From SIG299 sp045531955 (lineage in GTDB: Bacteria > Bacillota > Clostridia > Lachnospirales > Lachnospiraceae), in NCBI GenBank assembly GCA_045531955.1, contig JAZSFC010000023.1, forward strand, positions 12,997 to 76,996: a stretch of DNA of 64,000 nucleotides. Direction: 5' to 3'. The notes under the pieces are model-generated. The model was not told the origin of the DNA and ran no database searches. It saw only the letters and a list, made by a program, of their open reading frames with translations. The translations under genes and the position numbers were made by a program. Positions 15,235 through 24,634 of this stretch are shown one piece after another. Every line of letters starts with the position of its first letter. The stretch's first letter is position 1.

Positions 15235-16629
15235 TTATTTAATTTCGTTTAAAATTGCAGAAATAGCTACTTCTAACTGGTTATCCTGATCATGCGGAAT
15301 AACTACCATCTGCTTTAACTCTTCCTTAAGTTCCACTTCCATGTCCGGAACCACACCAACTCCATGAATGCAAACACCTCTTGGGGTAAAATAACTGGCT
15401 ACTGTAATTTTTACAGCAGTACCATCGGTTAACGGTAAAATACTCTGTACAATGCCCTTTCCGAAACTGGTGGTTCCGACAATGTTTGCAGCTTCATAAT
15501 CCTGCATAGCTGCAGCAAAGATTTCTGCCGCACTGGCACTGTTACCATTAATAATTACAGACATCGGAAGTTCAAGAACACTCTTATCTGTACCTTTATA
15601 CTCATCACGATTGCCGTATTTATCTTCGGTATAAACAATCATTCCTTCCGGAAGAACATAATCCAGCATCTCTACCACTGCATCCAAAAGGCCACCCGGA
15701 TTATCACGTAAATCAATTACCAAGCCCTTCATACCCTGCTTCTTTAAGTCCTCAACCGCTTCCTTAAACTGCTTTGGTGTAGGCTCATCAAAGCTGGAAA
15801 TAAGAATATATCCGATGTTATTGTCTAACATTTCATATTCAATAGTTTCAATGGTAATCTGTGCTCTCGTAATCAGCAACTCTACCGGTTCGGATTCACC
15901 GTCACGGATTACGGTTACTTTAACCTGCGTACCCTCCGGACCTTTCATCATGGCAACTACATTGTCGATTTCCATTCCGGTAACATCTACATCATCAACC
16001 ATATAAATGATATCTCCCGGAAGCATTCCGGCCTTATAAGCAGGACCATCTACATATGGTTTTACAATAGTAATATACATGGTTTTCAAATTTTGCTGAA
16101 CCACAGCACCGATACCGTAATACGTACCGCTTGTGGATTCCATTAAAGCATCAAATTCTTCCTCTGTATAATAACAGGTATATGGGTCACCCAGGCCCTC
16201 AAGCAAACCTTTGTATGCTCCGATACGCATGTCTTCTACAGAAATGTCATTCATATAATACTGATCCACTAAGGTTGCCAGCAATTCCATCTTTGCTTTA
16301 AAATACTCAGACATTAAATCTTCTTCTGCTGCTGATGGCTTCTTCGGTTCTTCCTTTTTGGCATCTTCCTCTTGTGTATCGTTCTTTGCTACATCCTCTT
16401 TTTCTTCAGTCTTCGTATCAGTGCTTTCCGATACGATATCCTGTACCTGCTCCTTAATTTCATCCTCTTTTACTTCCGGAATACCCTGGTCTTTTTCTAA
16501 TTCCGGTAAAACATTCTGCTGTACATTTTCCGGCATCATATTCTTCATCATTAACGCACAGCCACCCATTCCCATCAGCATGGTCAAAAGCAGTGACAAG
16601 CACATTACTTTTTTGAGATTTTTCTTCAT
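15235..16629 (-). CDS. S41 family C-terminal processing peptidase, lipoprotein
   Basis: 464 residues. A signal sequence ends in a lipobox (MGMGGC, Cys about 28), so it is probably anchored outside the membrane. A low-complexity acidic linker follows (about 40-105), then a PDZ domain (about 160-245, YGIGAVVQQNL...GMLPGDIIYMVDDVDV) and the S41 protease fold with the GNSASAAEIFAAAM nucleophile Ser and the TSFGKGIVQ catalytic Lys. It is 13 bases downstream of ftsX. Clostridial Ctp proteins at this position are thought to act in cell-wall turnover with FtsEX. Confidence 0.92.
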   Translation of the reverse strand: MKKNLKKVMCLSLLLTMLMGMGGCALMMKNMMPENVQQNVLPELEKDQGIPEVKEDEIKEQVQDIVSESTDTKTEEKEDVAKNDTQEEDAKKEEPKKPSAAEEDLMSEYFKAKMELLATLVDQYYMNDISVEDMRIGAYKGLLEGLGDPYTCYYTEEEFDALMESTSGTYYGIGAVVQQNLKTMYITIVKPYVDGPAYKAGMLPGDIIYMVDDVDVTGMEIDNVVAMMKGPEGTQVKVTVIRDGESEPVELLITRAQITIETIEYEMLDNNIGYILISSFDEPTPKQFKEAVEDLKKQGMKGLVIDLRDNPGGLLDAVVEMLDYVLPEGMIVYTEDKYGNRDEYKGTDKSVLELPMSVIINGNSASAAEIFAAAMQDYEAANIVGTTSFGKGIVQSILPLTDGTAVKITVASYFTPRGVCIHGVGVVPDMEVELKEELKQMVVIPHDQDNQLEVAISAILNEIK

Positions 16630-16642
16630 TTTATTTTCCTCC

Positions 16643-17563
16643 TTAATGCTGCAACTCTATTTTCCTGATTTGCCGTTTTGCAGTCATCTGACTGGCAATA
16701 ATACCGATACCAAGGCTGAACACTAACGCCAACGGGATAAACTGCTGCATAATTTTTGTTCTGTCAATAAAATTCATAGCAGTGAATACAGAATCAAACT
16801 GCTCTTTCAAAGTACGGATTACTTCACCGTAGACCAAATATAAAATTCCAATCGGAAGAACAGATCCTAAAAGGCCTATAATCGCACCCTCTACTACAAA
16901 CGGTGCCCGGATAAAGAAATCCGTTGCTCCAATAATACTCATAATAGATATCTCTTCCCGGCGTACATTAATACCGGTAGAAATTGTTGTCCGGATTAAA
17001 AATACTGCAACTGCGACTAAAATAGCAATCAAGCCAATGGAAATAACCCATAGCAGTGTTTTTATTCCTTCAAAACTTTCTGCAATAGATTCCGAATGAT
17101 TTACCTTACGGACATTCTCCAAAGATTCCACATGACGTACCAAAAGCTTCTGCATGGAAACATCACTTAACGAAACTTCCAATGAGGCAGAATCCGCTAA
17201 CGGATTATCACTTCCAAACGTTGCCGATAGTTCTTCATTCAGACTCTCTGCTTTATAGTTTTCCCAAGCCTCATCTGCAGATATATAGACAACATCTGCC
17301 ACTTCCGCCCTCATCCGGATATTTTCCCGTATTTCCAAAATTCTCTCTTCTGTGGTTCCATCCTCGAAAAAAACCGTAATTCCTACTAAGGATTCTGCAG
17401 ACTCTACTGCCATATTAAAATTTGCAATTACAAAATAAAAAACACCGAGTAAAAGAAGGCATGCCGTTATGGTTCCTGCCGAAGCAAGAGAGTAAATTCT
17501 GTTTTTCCAAATGCTACGGATTCCCTGCCCGATGCAATAAAACAATGTCCTAATTTTTCGCAT
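16643..17563 (-). CDS. ftsX: Cell division ABC transporter permease FtsX
   Basis: 306 residues with the FtsX plan: one N-terminal transmembrane helix (about 25-47), a roughly 110-residue outer domain, then three more helices (about 165, 215 and 265). FtsX passes the ATPase cycle of FtsE across the membrane to activate peptidoglycan hydrolases. An upstream in-frame ATG at 17590 exists, but the ATG at 17563 has GGAAGG seven bases upstream and gives the usual start MRKIRTLFYCIGQG. It overlaps ftsE by 14 bases. Confidence 0.94.
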   Translation of the reverse strand: MRKIRTLFYCIGQGIRSIWKNRIYSLASAGTITACLLLLGVFYFVIANFNMAVESAESLVGITVFFEDGTTEERILEIRENIRMRAEVADVVYISADEAWENYKAESLNEELSATFGSDNPLADSASLEVSLSDVSMQKLLVRHVESLENVRKVNHSESIAESFEGIKTLLWVISIGLIAILVAVAVFLIRTTISTGINVRREEISIMSIIGATDFFIRAPFVVEGAIIGLLGSVLPIGILYLVYGEVIRTLKEQFDSVFTAMNFIDRTKIMQQFIPLALVFSLGIGIIASQMTAKRQIRKIELQH

Positions 17564-18290
17564 ACCGGTACCTTCCCTTTTCTTCGTCACTGATTACCCT
17601 GCCGTTCCGTAAGGTAATTACCCGCTTTTGCATACTGTCTACTACTTCCTGGTTATGGGTTACTACCACAACCGTAGTTCCCCGTTTATTAATGTCCTCT
17701 AACAGGCTCATAATTTCCCAGGAATTCTTAGGGTCTAAATTTCCCGTTGGCTCGTCTGCCAATAAAATTACAGGATTATTAACCAGCGCTCTTGCCAGCG
17801 CTACACGCTGCTGTTGTCCTCCTGACAGTTCATTCGGAAATGCCTTTACCTTATCCGATAAGCCTACCAACGAAAGCATCTTAGGTACCTGTCGCTTTAT
17901 CAGCCGTTCCGGAGCCTCCACCACACGCTGCGCAAAGGCCACATTATCGTATACATTTCTGTCTTTTAGCAAACGGAAGTCCTGAAATACCACACCGATA
18001 CTGCGACGGTATTTACTTACCTGATATTTTCGCAGACGGCCGATTTCCCGGCCAGCCACAAATACTTTACCCTTGGATGGCAAAATTTCTTTTAACATAA
18101 GTCGGATTAACGTGGACTTACCGGAGCCGCTACTACCGACAATAAATACAAATTCTCCCTTGTATATGCGGATATTGATATCTTCAATGGCCGCAATACC
18201 TTTTTGATATTCCTTTGATACATGTTCAAAAGAAATCACCGGCGCTTCAATTTTACTCATCTCTTTATTAATATCAAAATCTGCTGCCAT
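17550..18290 (-). CDS. ftsE: Cell division ATP-binding protein FtsE
   Basis: 246 residues. ABC ATPase motifs in order: GSSGSGKSTL (Walker A, about 52-61), LSGGQQQRVALARAL (signature, about 155-169) and VILLADEPTGNLD (Walker B, about 174-186). It is the cytoplasmic partner of FtsX. A nine-residue N-terminal extension precedes the usual start, but GGAGAG is correctly placed for the ATG at 18290. First gene of ftsE-ftsX-S41 peptidase. Confidence 0.95.
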   Translation of the reverse strand: MAADFDINKEMSKIEAPVISFEHVSKEYQKGIAAIEDINIRIYKGEFVFIVGSSGSGKSTLIRLMLKEILPSKGKVFVAGREIGRLRKYQVSKYRRSIGVVFQDFRLLKDRNVYDNVAFAQRVVEAPERLIKRQVPKMLSLVGLSDKVKAFPNELSGGQQQRVALARALVNNPVILLADEPTGNLDPKNSWEIMSLLEDINKRGTTVVVVTHNQEVVDSMQKRVITLRNGRVISDEEKGRYRYAKN

Positions 18291-18360
18291 ATATTCTCTC
18301 CACCCAAAATATTATTGTCTGCAAATAATTTACTATTAAATTATGTTGATTTCATGTCAA

Positions 18361-18386
18361 AAAAGGCTGCCTTCCGGCAGCCTTTT
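18361..18386 (-). terminator. Terminator of the CdaR-type regulator gene
   Basis: Perfect AAAAGGCTGCC/GGCAGCCTTTT stem with a TTCC tetraloop and a T tract on the minus strand, right after the stop codon. Confidence 0.88.
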
Positions 18387-18391
18387 CATGT

Positions 18392-19477
18392 TTATTCTGC
18401 GTTCTCCATGTATGTCATGTACTTTACAACCATAAGTGCAATCTTGAAGGTAATAGCGTCTTCGAAGACACGTAAGTCAAGATTAGTGGTCTTCTGCAGC
18501 TTATCCAGGCGATATACCAGTGTATTTCTATGAATATATAACTGTCTGGATGTTTCGGAAACATTCAGGCTGTTTTCGAAAAATTTGTTGATGGTTACCA
18601 AAGTTTCTTCATCAAACTCATCTAAAGACTTGCCGTCAAAAATTTCTTTGATAAACATCTTACAAAGAGACATCGGAAGCTGATAAATCAGACGACCGAT
18701 ACCAAGATTGGAATAAGCCACCACATTTCTATCACTGTAGAAGATTTTTCCTACATCCAATGCCATCTTTGCTTCCTTGAAGGATCGGGAAACATCACGG
18801 ATTTCATTTACAATAGTACCGTACGCCACATTTACTTTTGTCATAGCCTCGGTATTTAACATATCTAAAATAACCTTGGCTGTTTTGTTTAAATCTTCGT
18901 AGGTTTCATTCGCCTTTAATTCTTTAACCAGAATGATATTCTTTTCATCTACTGCAGTAATGAAATCTTTAGTTTTTCCGGCAAACAGGCTGCGGACTGT
19001 TTCTAAAGCATTGCTGTCCTTATCATTTTTTGTTTCGATAAGGAATACTACACGTCTTGCCTCTGTTTCAATATGAAGCTTTTTTGCACGGTTATAAATA
19101 TCAACCAAAAGAAGATTGTCTAATAACAGGTTCTTAATGAAGTTATCCTTGTCATAGCGCTCCTTATAAGCCACCAGAAGATTCTGGATTTGGAAAGCAG
19201 CCAGTTTACCGACCATATAAACGTCGTCACTGTCTCCTCTGGCCAAGAGAACATACTCCAGCTGATGTTCATCAAACACCTTAAAGAACTGGAAGCCCTG
19301 CAACACCTGACTGTCTGCCGGGGAATCCACAAAGGCAAGTACTGCATTTTCATATACTTCTGCATTTGGAATAGTGGATGCCAACACCTTGCCCTCTGTG
19401 TCTAATACACAAATGTCAATTCTTGTGATTGTCTTTAAACCTTCAATTGTACTTTGTAAAATCTGATTGGATATCAT
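18392..19477 (-). CDS. CdaR/PucR-type transcriptional regulator
   Basis: 361 residues. The N-terminal 130 residues resemble the sugar-diacid recognition domain (MISNQILQSTIEGLKTITRI...DICVLDTEGKVLAST), a GGDEF-like middle part lacks the GGDEF signature, and the C-terminus carries the PucR helix-turn-helix (NVSETSRQLYIHRNTLVYRL, about 304-323). Such proteins activate sugar-acid or purine genes, but no such genes are adjacent, so the target is open. It stands alone with a strong terminator. Confidence 0.85.
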   Translation of the reverse strand: MISNQILQSTIEGLKTITRIDICVLDTEGKVLASTIPNAEVYENAVLAFVDSPADSQVLQGFQFFKVFDEHQLEYVLLARGDSDDVYMVGKLAAFQIQNLLVAYKERYDKDNFIKNLLLDNLLLVDIYNRAKKLHIETEARRVVFLIETKNDKDSNALETVRSLFAGKTKDFITAVDEKNIILVKELKANETYEDLNKTAKVILDMLNTEAMTKVNVAYGTIVNEIRDVSRSFKEAKMALDVGKIFYSDRNVVAYSNLGIGRLIYQLPMSLCKMFIKEIFDGKSLDEFDEETLVTINKFFENSLNVSETSRQLYIHRNTLVYRLDKLQKTTNLDLRVFEDAITFKIALMVVKYMTYMENAE

Positions 19478-19578
19478 AAACCCTTTTACCTCACATTCTG
19501 TGCCCCAAAAGTATCACTTGTACATAATTCTGCACTTTGATTCAGTATATCACAAAAACAAACAAAATTCAAGAATTC

Positions 19579-22203
19579 TTATTCTGTTCTTAATGCTTCT
19601 ACCGGATCTTTCTTTGCTGCTACTCTGGATGGAATCAAACCGGCAATCAGGGTTAATGTCACACTGATTACTACTAAAATGGTTCCGCCCACAGCAGGAA
19701 GCGCTGCCACATCCGGAATTTCCGCAAAATGATAAATAATTGCATTAATCGGAATACAAAGTAAAACCGTAACACCTACACCAAGTAAACCGGATACCAG
19801 ACCCACAATCATGGTTTCTGCATTGAATACGCGGGAAATATCCTTCTTGGAAGCACCAATACTTCGAAGAATACCGATTTCCTTTGTTCTTTCCAATACA
19901 GAAATATAAGTGATAATACCAATCATGATGGAGGAAACCACCAGGGAGATAGATACAAAGGCAATCAGTACGTAAGAAATCACATTAATGATGGTACTGA
20001 TGGAAGACATCATAATACCAATATAGTCCGTATACGTAATCTTGTTTGCTTCCTGTCCGTCCGCTTTCACTTTATCGTTATATTCCTGAATTTTTTCTTC
20101 AATTAAATCCTTGGATGCAAAATCAATCGGATAAATACTGATAGAACTTGGCGTATCCAATTCCGCTGCACCAAACAATGCTAAATTACCCTCATAGGTT
20201 GCCTGAGACACTGCGGCTGCCGCATACTGTTCCTGCAGCATCTGAAGTTCTTCCGGTGTTAAGGTTGCCAAATAAGCCTGCTGCTCCGGTGTCAAAGTAC
20301 TCATATCCATAGCATTGCTTTGTGCATCCTCTGCTGCTGCGGAATCAGAGAACGGCTTGCCGGTAAGCACATCCGTTTCCGGATCTGCCTGCTGTGCTTT
20401 TACTATCTCCTGCTTTGCTGTTTCTTCAATAATATACTCGGTTAATTCTTTTGTATAACCTACGGTTCCCGTAATAGAAGTTGCCACTGCATCCGGCTTT
20501 GGACGTACAATACCAACCACCTTAAGTTCCATGGCATCTTCCAGAACTTTTTCCAAATACGTATCGCTTTCGGAAAAATCTTCCCAACAGCCTAATTCTT
20601 CGTTATATTCATAAAAATCTGTATTCAAAACTACTTTATAGGTTTGATTTAATAATTCATCATAAGTAAAGGTTCTGCCGTCATCCTTAATTTCCTTAGA
20701 TTCCGTAAAGTTTTTCAGCAACGTCTGATCCTTTAATCCGAGAGTAAACAGAGCAGTGTCCATAATATAGTTCTTTTCGGAAACAACAAATACCAGTTCT
20801 TCCTTGGATTCCGGCCACTTACCCGCCACCACATCATACTGGGACGCTAACAATTCTTTGTTATCCAACAATTCACAGAACGCATCCATATCGGTACCGC
20901 CCATAGCTCCCATGGCACTCATGGATGACATGGTATCATACATGGACATCATGCTGTCCATTCCCATAGTGGACATTACCGTACTTGGATTTACCTGAAG
21001 TGTCTTACCATTTAAATCGGTACCGTAAATACGCAGGTTTGCATCATAGCCAAACTGGATTGCCGTGGTCAGATCACCAAAACCGTTTGCTTCATCCAAT
21101 AAATACTTACGGAATTCGCCCAGGTTATTCGCCTGCTTTTCCGCTACCATGGCATTATACATCTCTGTCATAATTACCATCGGACGAACCACGTCGTCAT
21201 CATACGTTTCCACCTCTTCTTCGAATTCACCGGACATGGAACCCATCATGGCACTCATATCCATAGTTTCATCCTGAAGGGTAATCGGATAATTGGACAA
21301 GGTATCCTCCTGCACCTTATCAATGTATGCCTGGAAACCGCTGGATAAAGAAAGAATCAGTGCAATACCGATAATACCGATGCTTCCCGCAAAGGCTGTC
21401 ATAAAAGTTCTTCCTTTTTTTGTCATTAAGTTATTTAAACTCAGACCCAGTGCGGTCTTGAAGGACATGGACTTCATCTTTCCTTTTTCTTTTGTTACCG
21501 CCGGAAGTATTTCCTCTTCTGCTGCCTTGTATGGCCTGGAATCATCAATCACCTTACCGTCCAAAAGCTTAATAATTCTGGAAGAATACTGTTCTGCCAG
21601 TTCCGGGTTATGGGTAACCATAACAATCAGACGGTCCTTGGAAATTTCCTTCAACAAATCCATAATCTGCACGCTGGTAGCAGAATCCAAAGCGCCGGTA
21701 GGCTCATCCGCCAGCAAAATATCCGGATCATTAATTAATGCACGTGCAATAGCTACACGCTGCATCTGACCACCGGACATCTGGTTTGGTTTCTTGTGAA
21801 TCTGGTCAGCCAGACCAACCTTTGTCAATACCTCTATCGCACGCTTTCTTCTTTCACTTTTGGAAACACCGGACAAGGTAAGTGCCAATTCTACATTGGA
21901 AAGTACGGTCTGGTGAGGAATTAAATTATAGCTTTGGAAAACAAAACCGATGGAATGATTTCGATACGTATCCCAATCCCTGTCTTTAAACTTTTTGGTT
22001 GATTTTCCATTAATAATTAAATCACCGCTGGTATACTGATCTAAACCACCGATAATGTTAAGCAATGTGGTTTTACCACAACCGGACTGACCCAGAATAG
22101 AAACAAACTCACTGTTTCTGAATGTAATGCTGACACCCTTTAAAGCCTCTACTTCGGTATCGCCGGTCTTATATGTTTTTACAATGTCTTTTAACTGAAG
22201 CAT
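19579..22203 (-). CDS. ABC transporter, fused ATPase and MacB/FtsX-type permease
   Basis: 874 residues from the ATG at 22203, which has GGAGG six bases upstream; a longer frame to 22278 lacks a ribosome site. Residues 1-230 are the ATPase: GQSGCGKTTLLN, MSGGQMQRVAIARALI and ILLADEPTGALD. A transmembrane helix near 275-295 is followed by a large extracytoplasmic domain with Met-rich and acidic stretches (MSAMMGSMSGEF, MSMYDTMSSMSAMGAMGG), then three C-terminal helices of the FtsX type. Such single-chain transporters usually export peptides, lipids or antibiotics, or act as mechanotransmitters. No two-component system is adjacent. Confidence 0.9.
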   Translation of the reverse strand: MLQLKDIVKTYKTGDTEVEALKGVSITFRNSEFVSILGQSGCGKTTLLNIIGGLDQYTSGDLIINGKSTKKFKDRDWDTYRNHSIGFVFQSYNLIPHQTVLSNVELALTLSGVSKSERRKRAIEVLTKVGLADQIHKKPNQMSGGQMQRVAIARALINDPDILLADEPTGALDSATSVQIMDLLKEISKDRLIVMVTHNPELAEQYSSRIIKLLDGKVIDDSRPYKAAEEEILPAVTKEKGKMKSMSFKTALGLSLNNLMTKKGRTFMTAFAGSIGIIGIALILSLSSGFQAYIDKVQEDTLSNYPITLQDETMDMSAMMGSMSGEFEEEVETYDDDVVRPMVIMTEMYNAMVAEKQANNLGEFRKYLLDEANGFGDLTTAIQFGYDANLRIYGTDLNGKTLQVNPSTVMSTMGMDSMMSMYDTMSSMSAMGAMGGTDMDAFCELLDNKELLASQYDVVAGKWPESKEELVFVVSEKNYIMDTALFTLGLKDQTLLKNFTESKEIKDDGRTFTYDELLNQTYKVVLNTDFYEYNEELGCWEDFSESDTYLEKVLEDAMELKVVGIVRPKPDAVATSITGTVGYTKELTEYIIEETAKQEIVKAQQADPETDVLTGKPFSDSAAAEDAQSNAMDMSTLTPEQQAYLATLTPEELQMLQEQYAAAAVSQATYEGNLALFGAAELDTPSSISIYPIDFASKDLIEEKIQEYNDKVKADGQEANKITYTDYIGIMMSSISTIINVISYVLIAFVSISLVVSSIMIGIITYISVLERTKEIGILRSIGASKKDISRVFNAETMIVGLVSGLLGVGVTVLLCIPINAIIYHFAEIPDVAALPAVGGTILVVISVTLTLIAGLIPSRVAAKKDPVEALRTE

Positions 22204-22330
22204 TTGCTTCCTCCGTTTCTTATCTGAACATTTTACGCTTACGTTTTCTAAGTATATACCATTTTGAGGAAATTTCAACCTTAAACTTCGGAATAAATCA
22301 TTAAAAATTTATGAACAATAAGGATAAGAA

Positions 22331-22355
22331 AAGGGCATCCTTATCGGATGCCCTT
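22331..22355 (-). terminator. Terminator of the MsmK/UgpC-type gene
   Basis: AAGGGCATCC/GGATGCCCTT, loop TTATC, 11 bases after the stop codon. Confidence 0.85.
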
Positions 22356-22366
22356 AAAATTTCTTA

Positions 22367-23482
22367 TTAGTGAGTGATAATCTGCTCTGTTTCCTTGTCG
22401 AAGATGTGAATCTTGGAAAGGTCAAGTGCAATCTGGATGGTATCACCAGGTCTTGCAGTTGTACGAGGATTTACTCTTGCTGTGATATCTACGGTATCAG
22501 CGATGGTGAAGTATAAGAATACTTCTGCACCAAGTAATTCGTAAACTCTTACGGTAGCGTCAAATGCGCTGTCCTTAGAAGTTTCGATGAATACCTGCTC
22601 ATCCTTAATATCTTCCGGACGGATACCAAGGATAACTTCCTTACCAACATAACCGCCTTCGATTAACTTCTTAGCACGTGCTTCAGGAAGCTTGATGGAA
22701 CGCTCTGCAAAGTGAAGTGTTACGTCGCTGCCTGCCTGCTCTACCTGACAGTTGATGAAGTTCATCTGTGGGGAACCCATGAAACCTGCAACGAAGAGGT
22801 TATCTGGTCTGTCGTATAAGTTCTGAGGTGTATCTACCTGCTGGATAACACCATCCTTCATAACGATGATTCTGGTACCAAGTGTCATAGCCTCGGTCTG
22901 GTCATGTGTTACGTAGATGATGGTTGTCTGTAACTTCTGATGTAACTTGGAGATTTCGATTCTCATCTGTACTCTGAGCTTAGCATCCAGGTTGGAGAGA
23001 GGTTCGTCCATTAAGAATACCTTAGGGTTACGAACGATAGCACGACCCATGGCAACACGCTGTCTCTGACCACCGGAAAGAGCCTTTGGCTTACGGTCTA
23101 AGAGGTGTTCGATATCAAGAATCTTAGCAGCTTCGTGAACGAGCTTGTCGATTTCATCCTTTGGAGTCTTTCTTAACTTAAGACCGAATGCCATGTTATC
23201 ATATACGGACATATGAGGATACAGAGCGTAGTTCTGGAATACCATCGCGATATCTCTGTCCTTTGGTTCTACGTCGTTCATTAACTTATCGCCAATGTAA
23301 AGTTCACCTTCTGTGATTTCTTCAAGACCTGCGATCATACGAAGAGTGGTGGACTTACCACAACCGGATGGACCTACGAAGATGATGAATTCCTTGTCTG
23401 CGATTTCAAGGTTGAAGTCCTTAACAGCTACAAATCCGTTTGGATATGTCTTGTTAATATGCTTTAAAGATAAACTAGCCAT
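22367..23482 (-). CDS. Sugar ABC transporter ATP-binding protein, MsmK/UgpC/MalK type
   Basis: 371 residues. ATPase motifs: GPSGCGKSTTLRMIAG (about 37-52), LSGGQRQRVAMGRAI (about 134-148), VFLMDEPLSNLDA and YVTHDQTEAMTL; the last 130 residues form the TOBE domains of the MalK branch. It stands alone, like the MsmK-type ATPases that energise several oligosaccharide importers at once; the permeases are elsewhere. A perfect cre site lies in its leader, so catabolite control by CcpA is expected. AGGAGG is before the ATG. Confidence 0.94.
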   Translation of the reverse strand: MASLSLKHINKTYPNGFVAVKDFNLEIADKEFIIFVGPSGCGKSTTLRMIAGLEEITEGELYIGDKLMNDVEPKDRDIAMVFQNYALYPHMSVYDNMAFGLKLRKTPKDEIDKLVHEAAKILDIEHLLDRKPKALSGGQRQRVAMGRAIVRNPKVFLMDEPLSNLDAKLRVQMRIEISKLHQKLQTTIIYVTHDQTEAMTLGTRIIVMKDGVIQQVDTPQNLYDRPDNLFVAGFMGSPQMNFINCQVEQAGSDVTLHFAERSIKLPEARAKKLIEGGYVGKEVILGIRPEDIKDEQVFIETSKDSAFDATVRVYELLGAEVFLYFTIADTVDITARVNPRTTARPGDTIQIALDLSKIHIFDKETEQIITH

Positions 23483-23500
23483 TTGTAATTCCTCCTAATT

Positions 23501-23514
23501 TGTTATCGTTTTCA
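23501..23514 (-). promoter_or_regulatory. Catabolite-responsive element (cre)
   Basis: Read on the minus strand, TGAAAACGATAACA matches the cre consensus TGWAANCGNTNWCA at every fixed position. It lies directly upstream of the ribosome site of the MsmK-type gene, where CcpA would act as a roadblock repressor. The -35/-10 boxes further upstream were not clear to me. The surrounding 23483-23702 holds no gene. Confidence 0.65.
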
Positions 23515-23702
23515 TTTACGTTTGTTTCATTTTTGACCGCAAAAAACTGCGGATAATTTTTTAGCATGTATACATCATACAACAATTCCGAAAAAAAAAC
23601 CATATCTTAAATAACCAAAAAGTGTTTTCATTATTTGTTCAATTTGTATAAGTGCTTTGTTTTTTGGTTGTTTTGCTTATTTTTTTGTCGATTTTTGATT
23701 CT

Positions 23703-24569
23703 TTATTGTGTGATTTCAATAAATCCCTCGCCACGGACCTCATGAACGTCATTCACAATGACAAAAGCACTCGGGTCAATTTTGTGCACAATATCTATAA
23801 GCTCTACGATTTCTTTCTTTGTCACAACGCAAATCAGCATCTTTTTTTCTTCTTTGGAGTACATTCCCTGTACTTTGACACCGGTAGCACCTCTGTCCAC
23901 ATCTGTCAAAATAATTTCCGCAATTTCCTCCGCCTTATCCGAAATAATGTGGGCCATTTTGGCAAATTTTAAGCCTTCCAGCATACCATCGGAAATTTTT
24001 GCACACAGATATACCACACAAATGGCATACATGGCATTTTCCACGCCAAACACTACGGCGCCCAACACCACTATGGCACCATCGGTTACTGCCAGCAGCT
24101 GCGGAATTGTAAAATGCTTTATTTTATCATGAATCAGGGCGCTGAGAAGATCAGTGCCTCCCGTAGTTGCCATTCTTGCCAATACCATACCGATACCGGC
24201 GCCGGTCATGACACCGCCAAATAAGGTTGCAAGCACATAGTCATCAAATAACCGGTAAATCGGTAACAAATAAATCCACACCGACAGCATTACTGTGGCA
24301 AACATGGTTTTTGCAATGTATTTTTTCCCTTTTTTCAGGAGTGCTATTGCAAATAAAGGTCCGTTAAACAAAAGGTTGCTGAGCCAGACCGGAATTCCTC
24401 CTTCCCAGATGAGTCCGGTTAAATACTTAACCACAATTGCCAGACCGGTGACGCCACCGCATACCAGTCCCATCGGGTCGAAAGCCAGATTGACACCTAA
24501 GGCCATCAAAAAAGTACCTGCAAGAATATATATAATATCCTTCCAGATTCCCATATCCTGTTTTCTCAT
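23703..24569 (-). CDS. YitT family membrane protein (DUF161/DUF2179)
   Basis: 288 residues. About six hydrophobic segments fill residues 10-210 (GTFLMALGVNLAFDPMGLVCGG; GVMTGAGIGMVLARMATTGGTDLLSAL is the conserved centre), followed by a soluble DUF2179 domain (about 220-285, KVQGMYSKEEKKMLICVVTKKE). Function of the family is not established. The ribosome site is part of an 18-bp tandem repeat. Confidence 0.9.
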   Translation of the reverse strand: MRKQDMGIWKDIIYILAGTFLMALGVNLAFDPMGLVCGGVTGLAIVVKYLTGLIWEGGIPVWLSNLLFNGPLFAIALLKKGKKYIAKTMFATVMLSVWIYLLPIYRLFDDYVLATLFGGVMTGAGIGMVLARMATTGGTDLLSALIHDKIKHFTIPQLLAVTDGAIVVLGAVVFGVENAMYAICVVYLCAKISDGMLEGLKFAKMAHIISDKAEEIAEIILTDVDRGATGVKVQGMYSKEEKKMLICVVTKKEIVELIDIVHKIDPSAFVIVNDVHEVRGEGFIEITQ

Positions 24570-24574
24570 TGTAC

Positions 24575-24634
24575 TACTCTCTCTTTCTAAATTACTCTCT
24601 CTTTCTAAATTACTCTCTCTAATACTCTCTAATG
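24575..24634. repeat. Tandem 18-bp repeat in front of the yitT-like gene
   Basis: Two perfect copies of TACTCTCTCTTTCTAAAT (24575-24592 and 24593-24610), then two shortened copies (24611-24634). On the minus strand each unit carries GAGAGAG, so the array multiplies the Shine-Dalgarno-like segment of the yitT-like gene. Its far end overlaps the stop of the upstream gene. Confidence 0.85.

Noticed and set aside
23565..23580. ATGTATACAT palindrome upstream of the MsmK-type gene as an operator
   Set aside because: Only ten bases, AT-rich and not clearly placed relative to a promoter; likely chance.
24575..24634. CRISPR array
   Set aside because: The 18-bp units are directly adjacent with no unique spacers and no cas genes are present.
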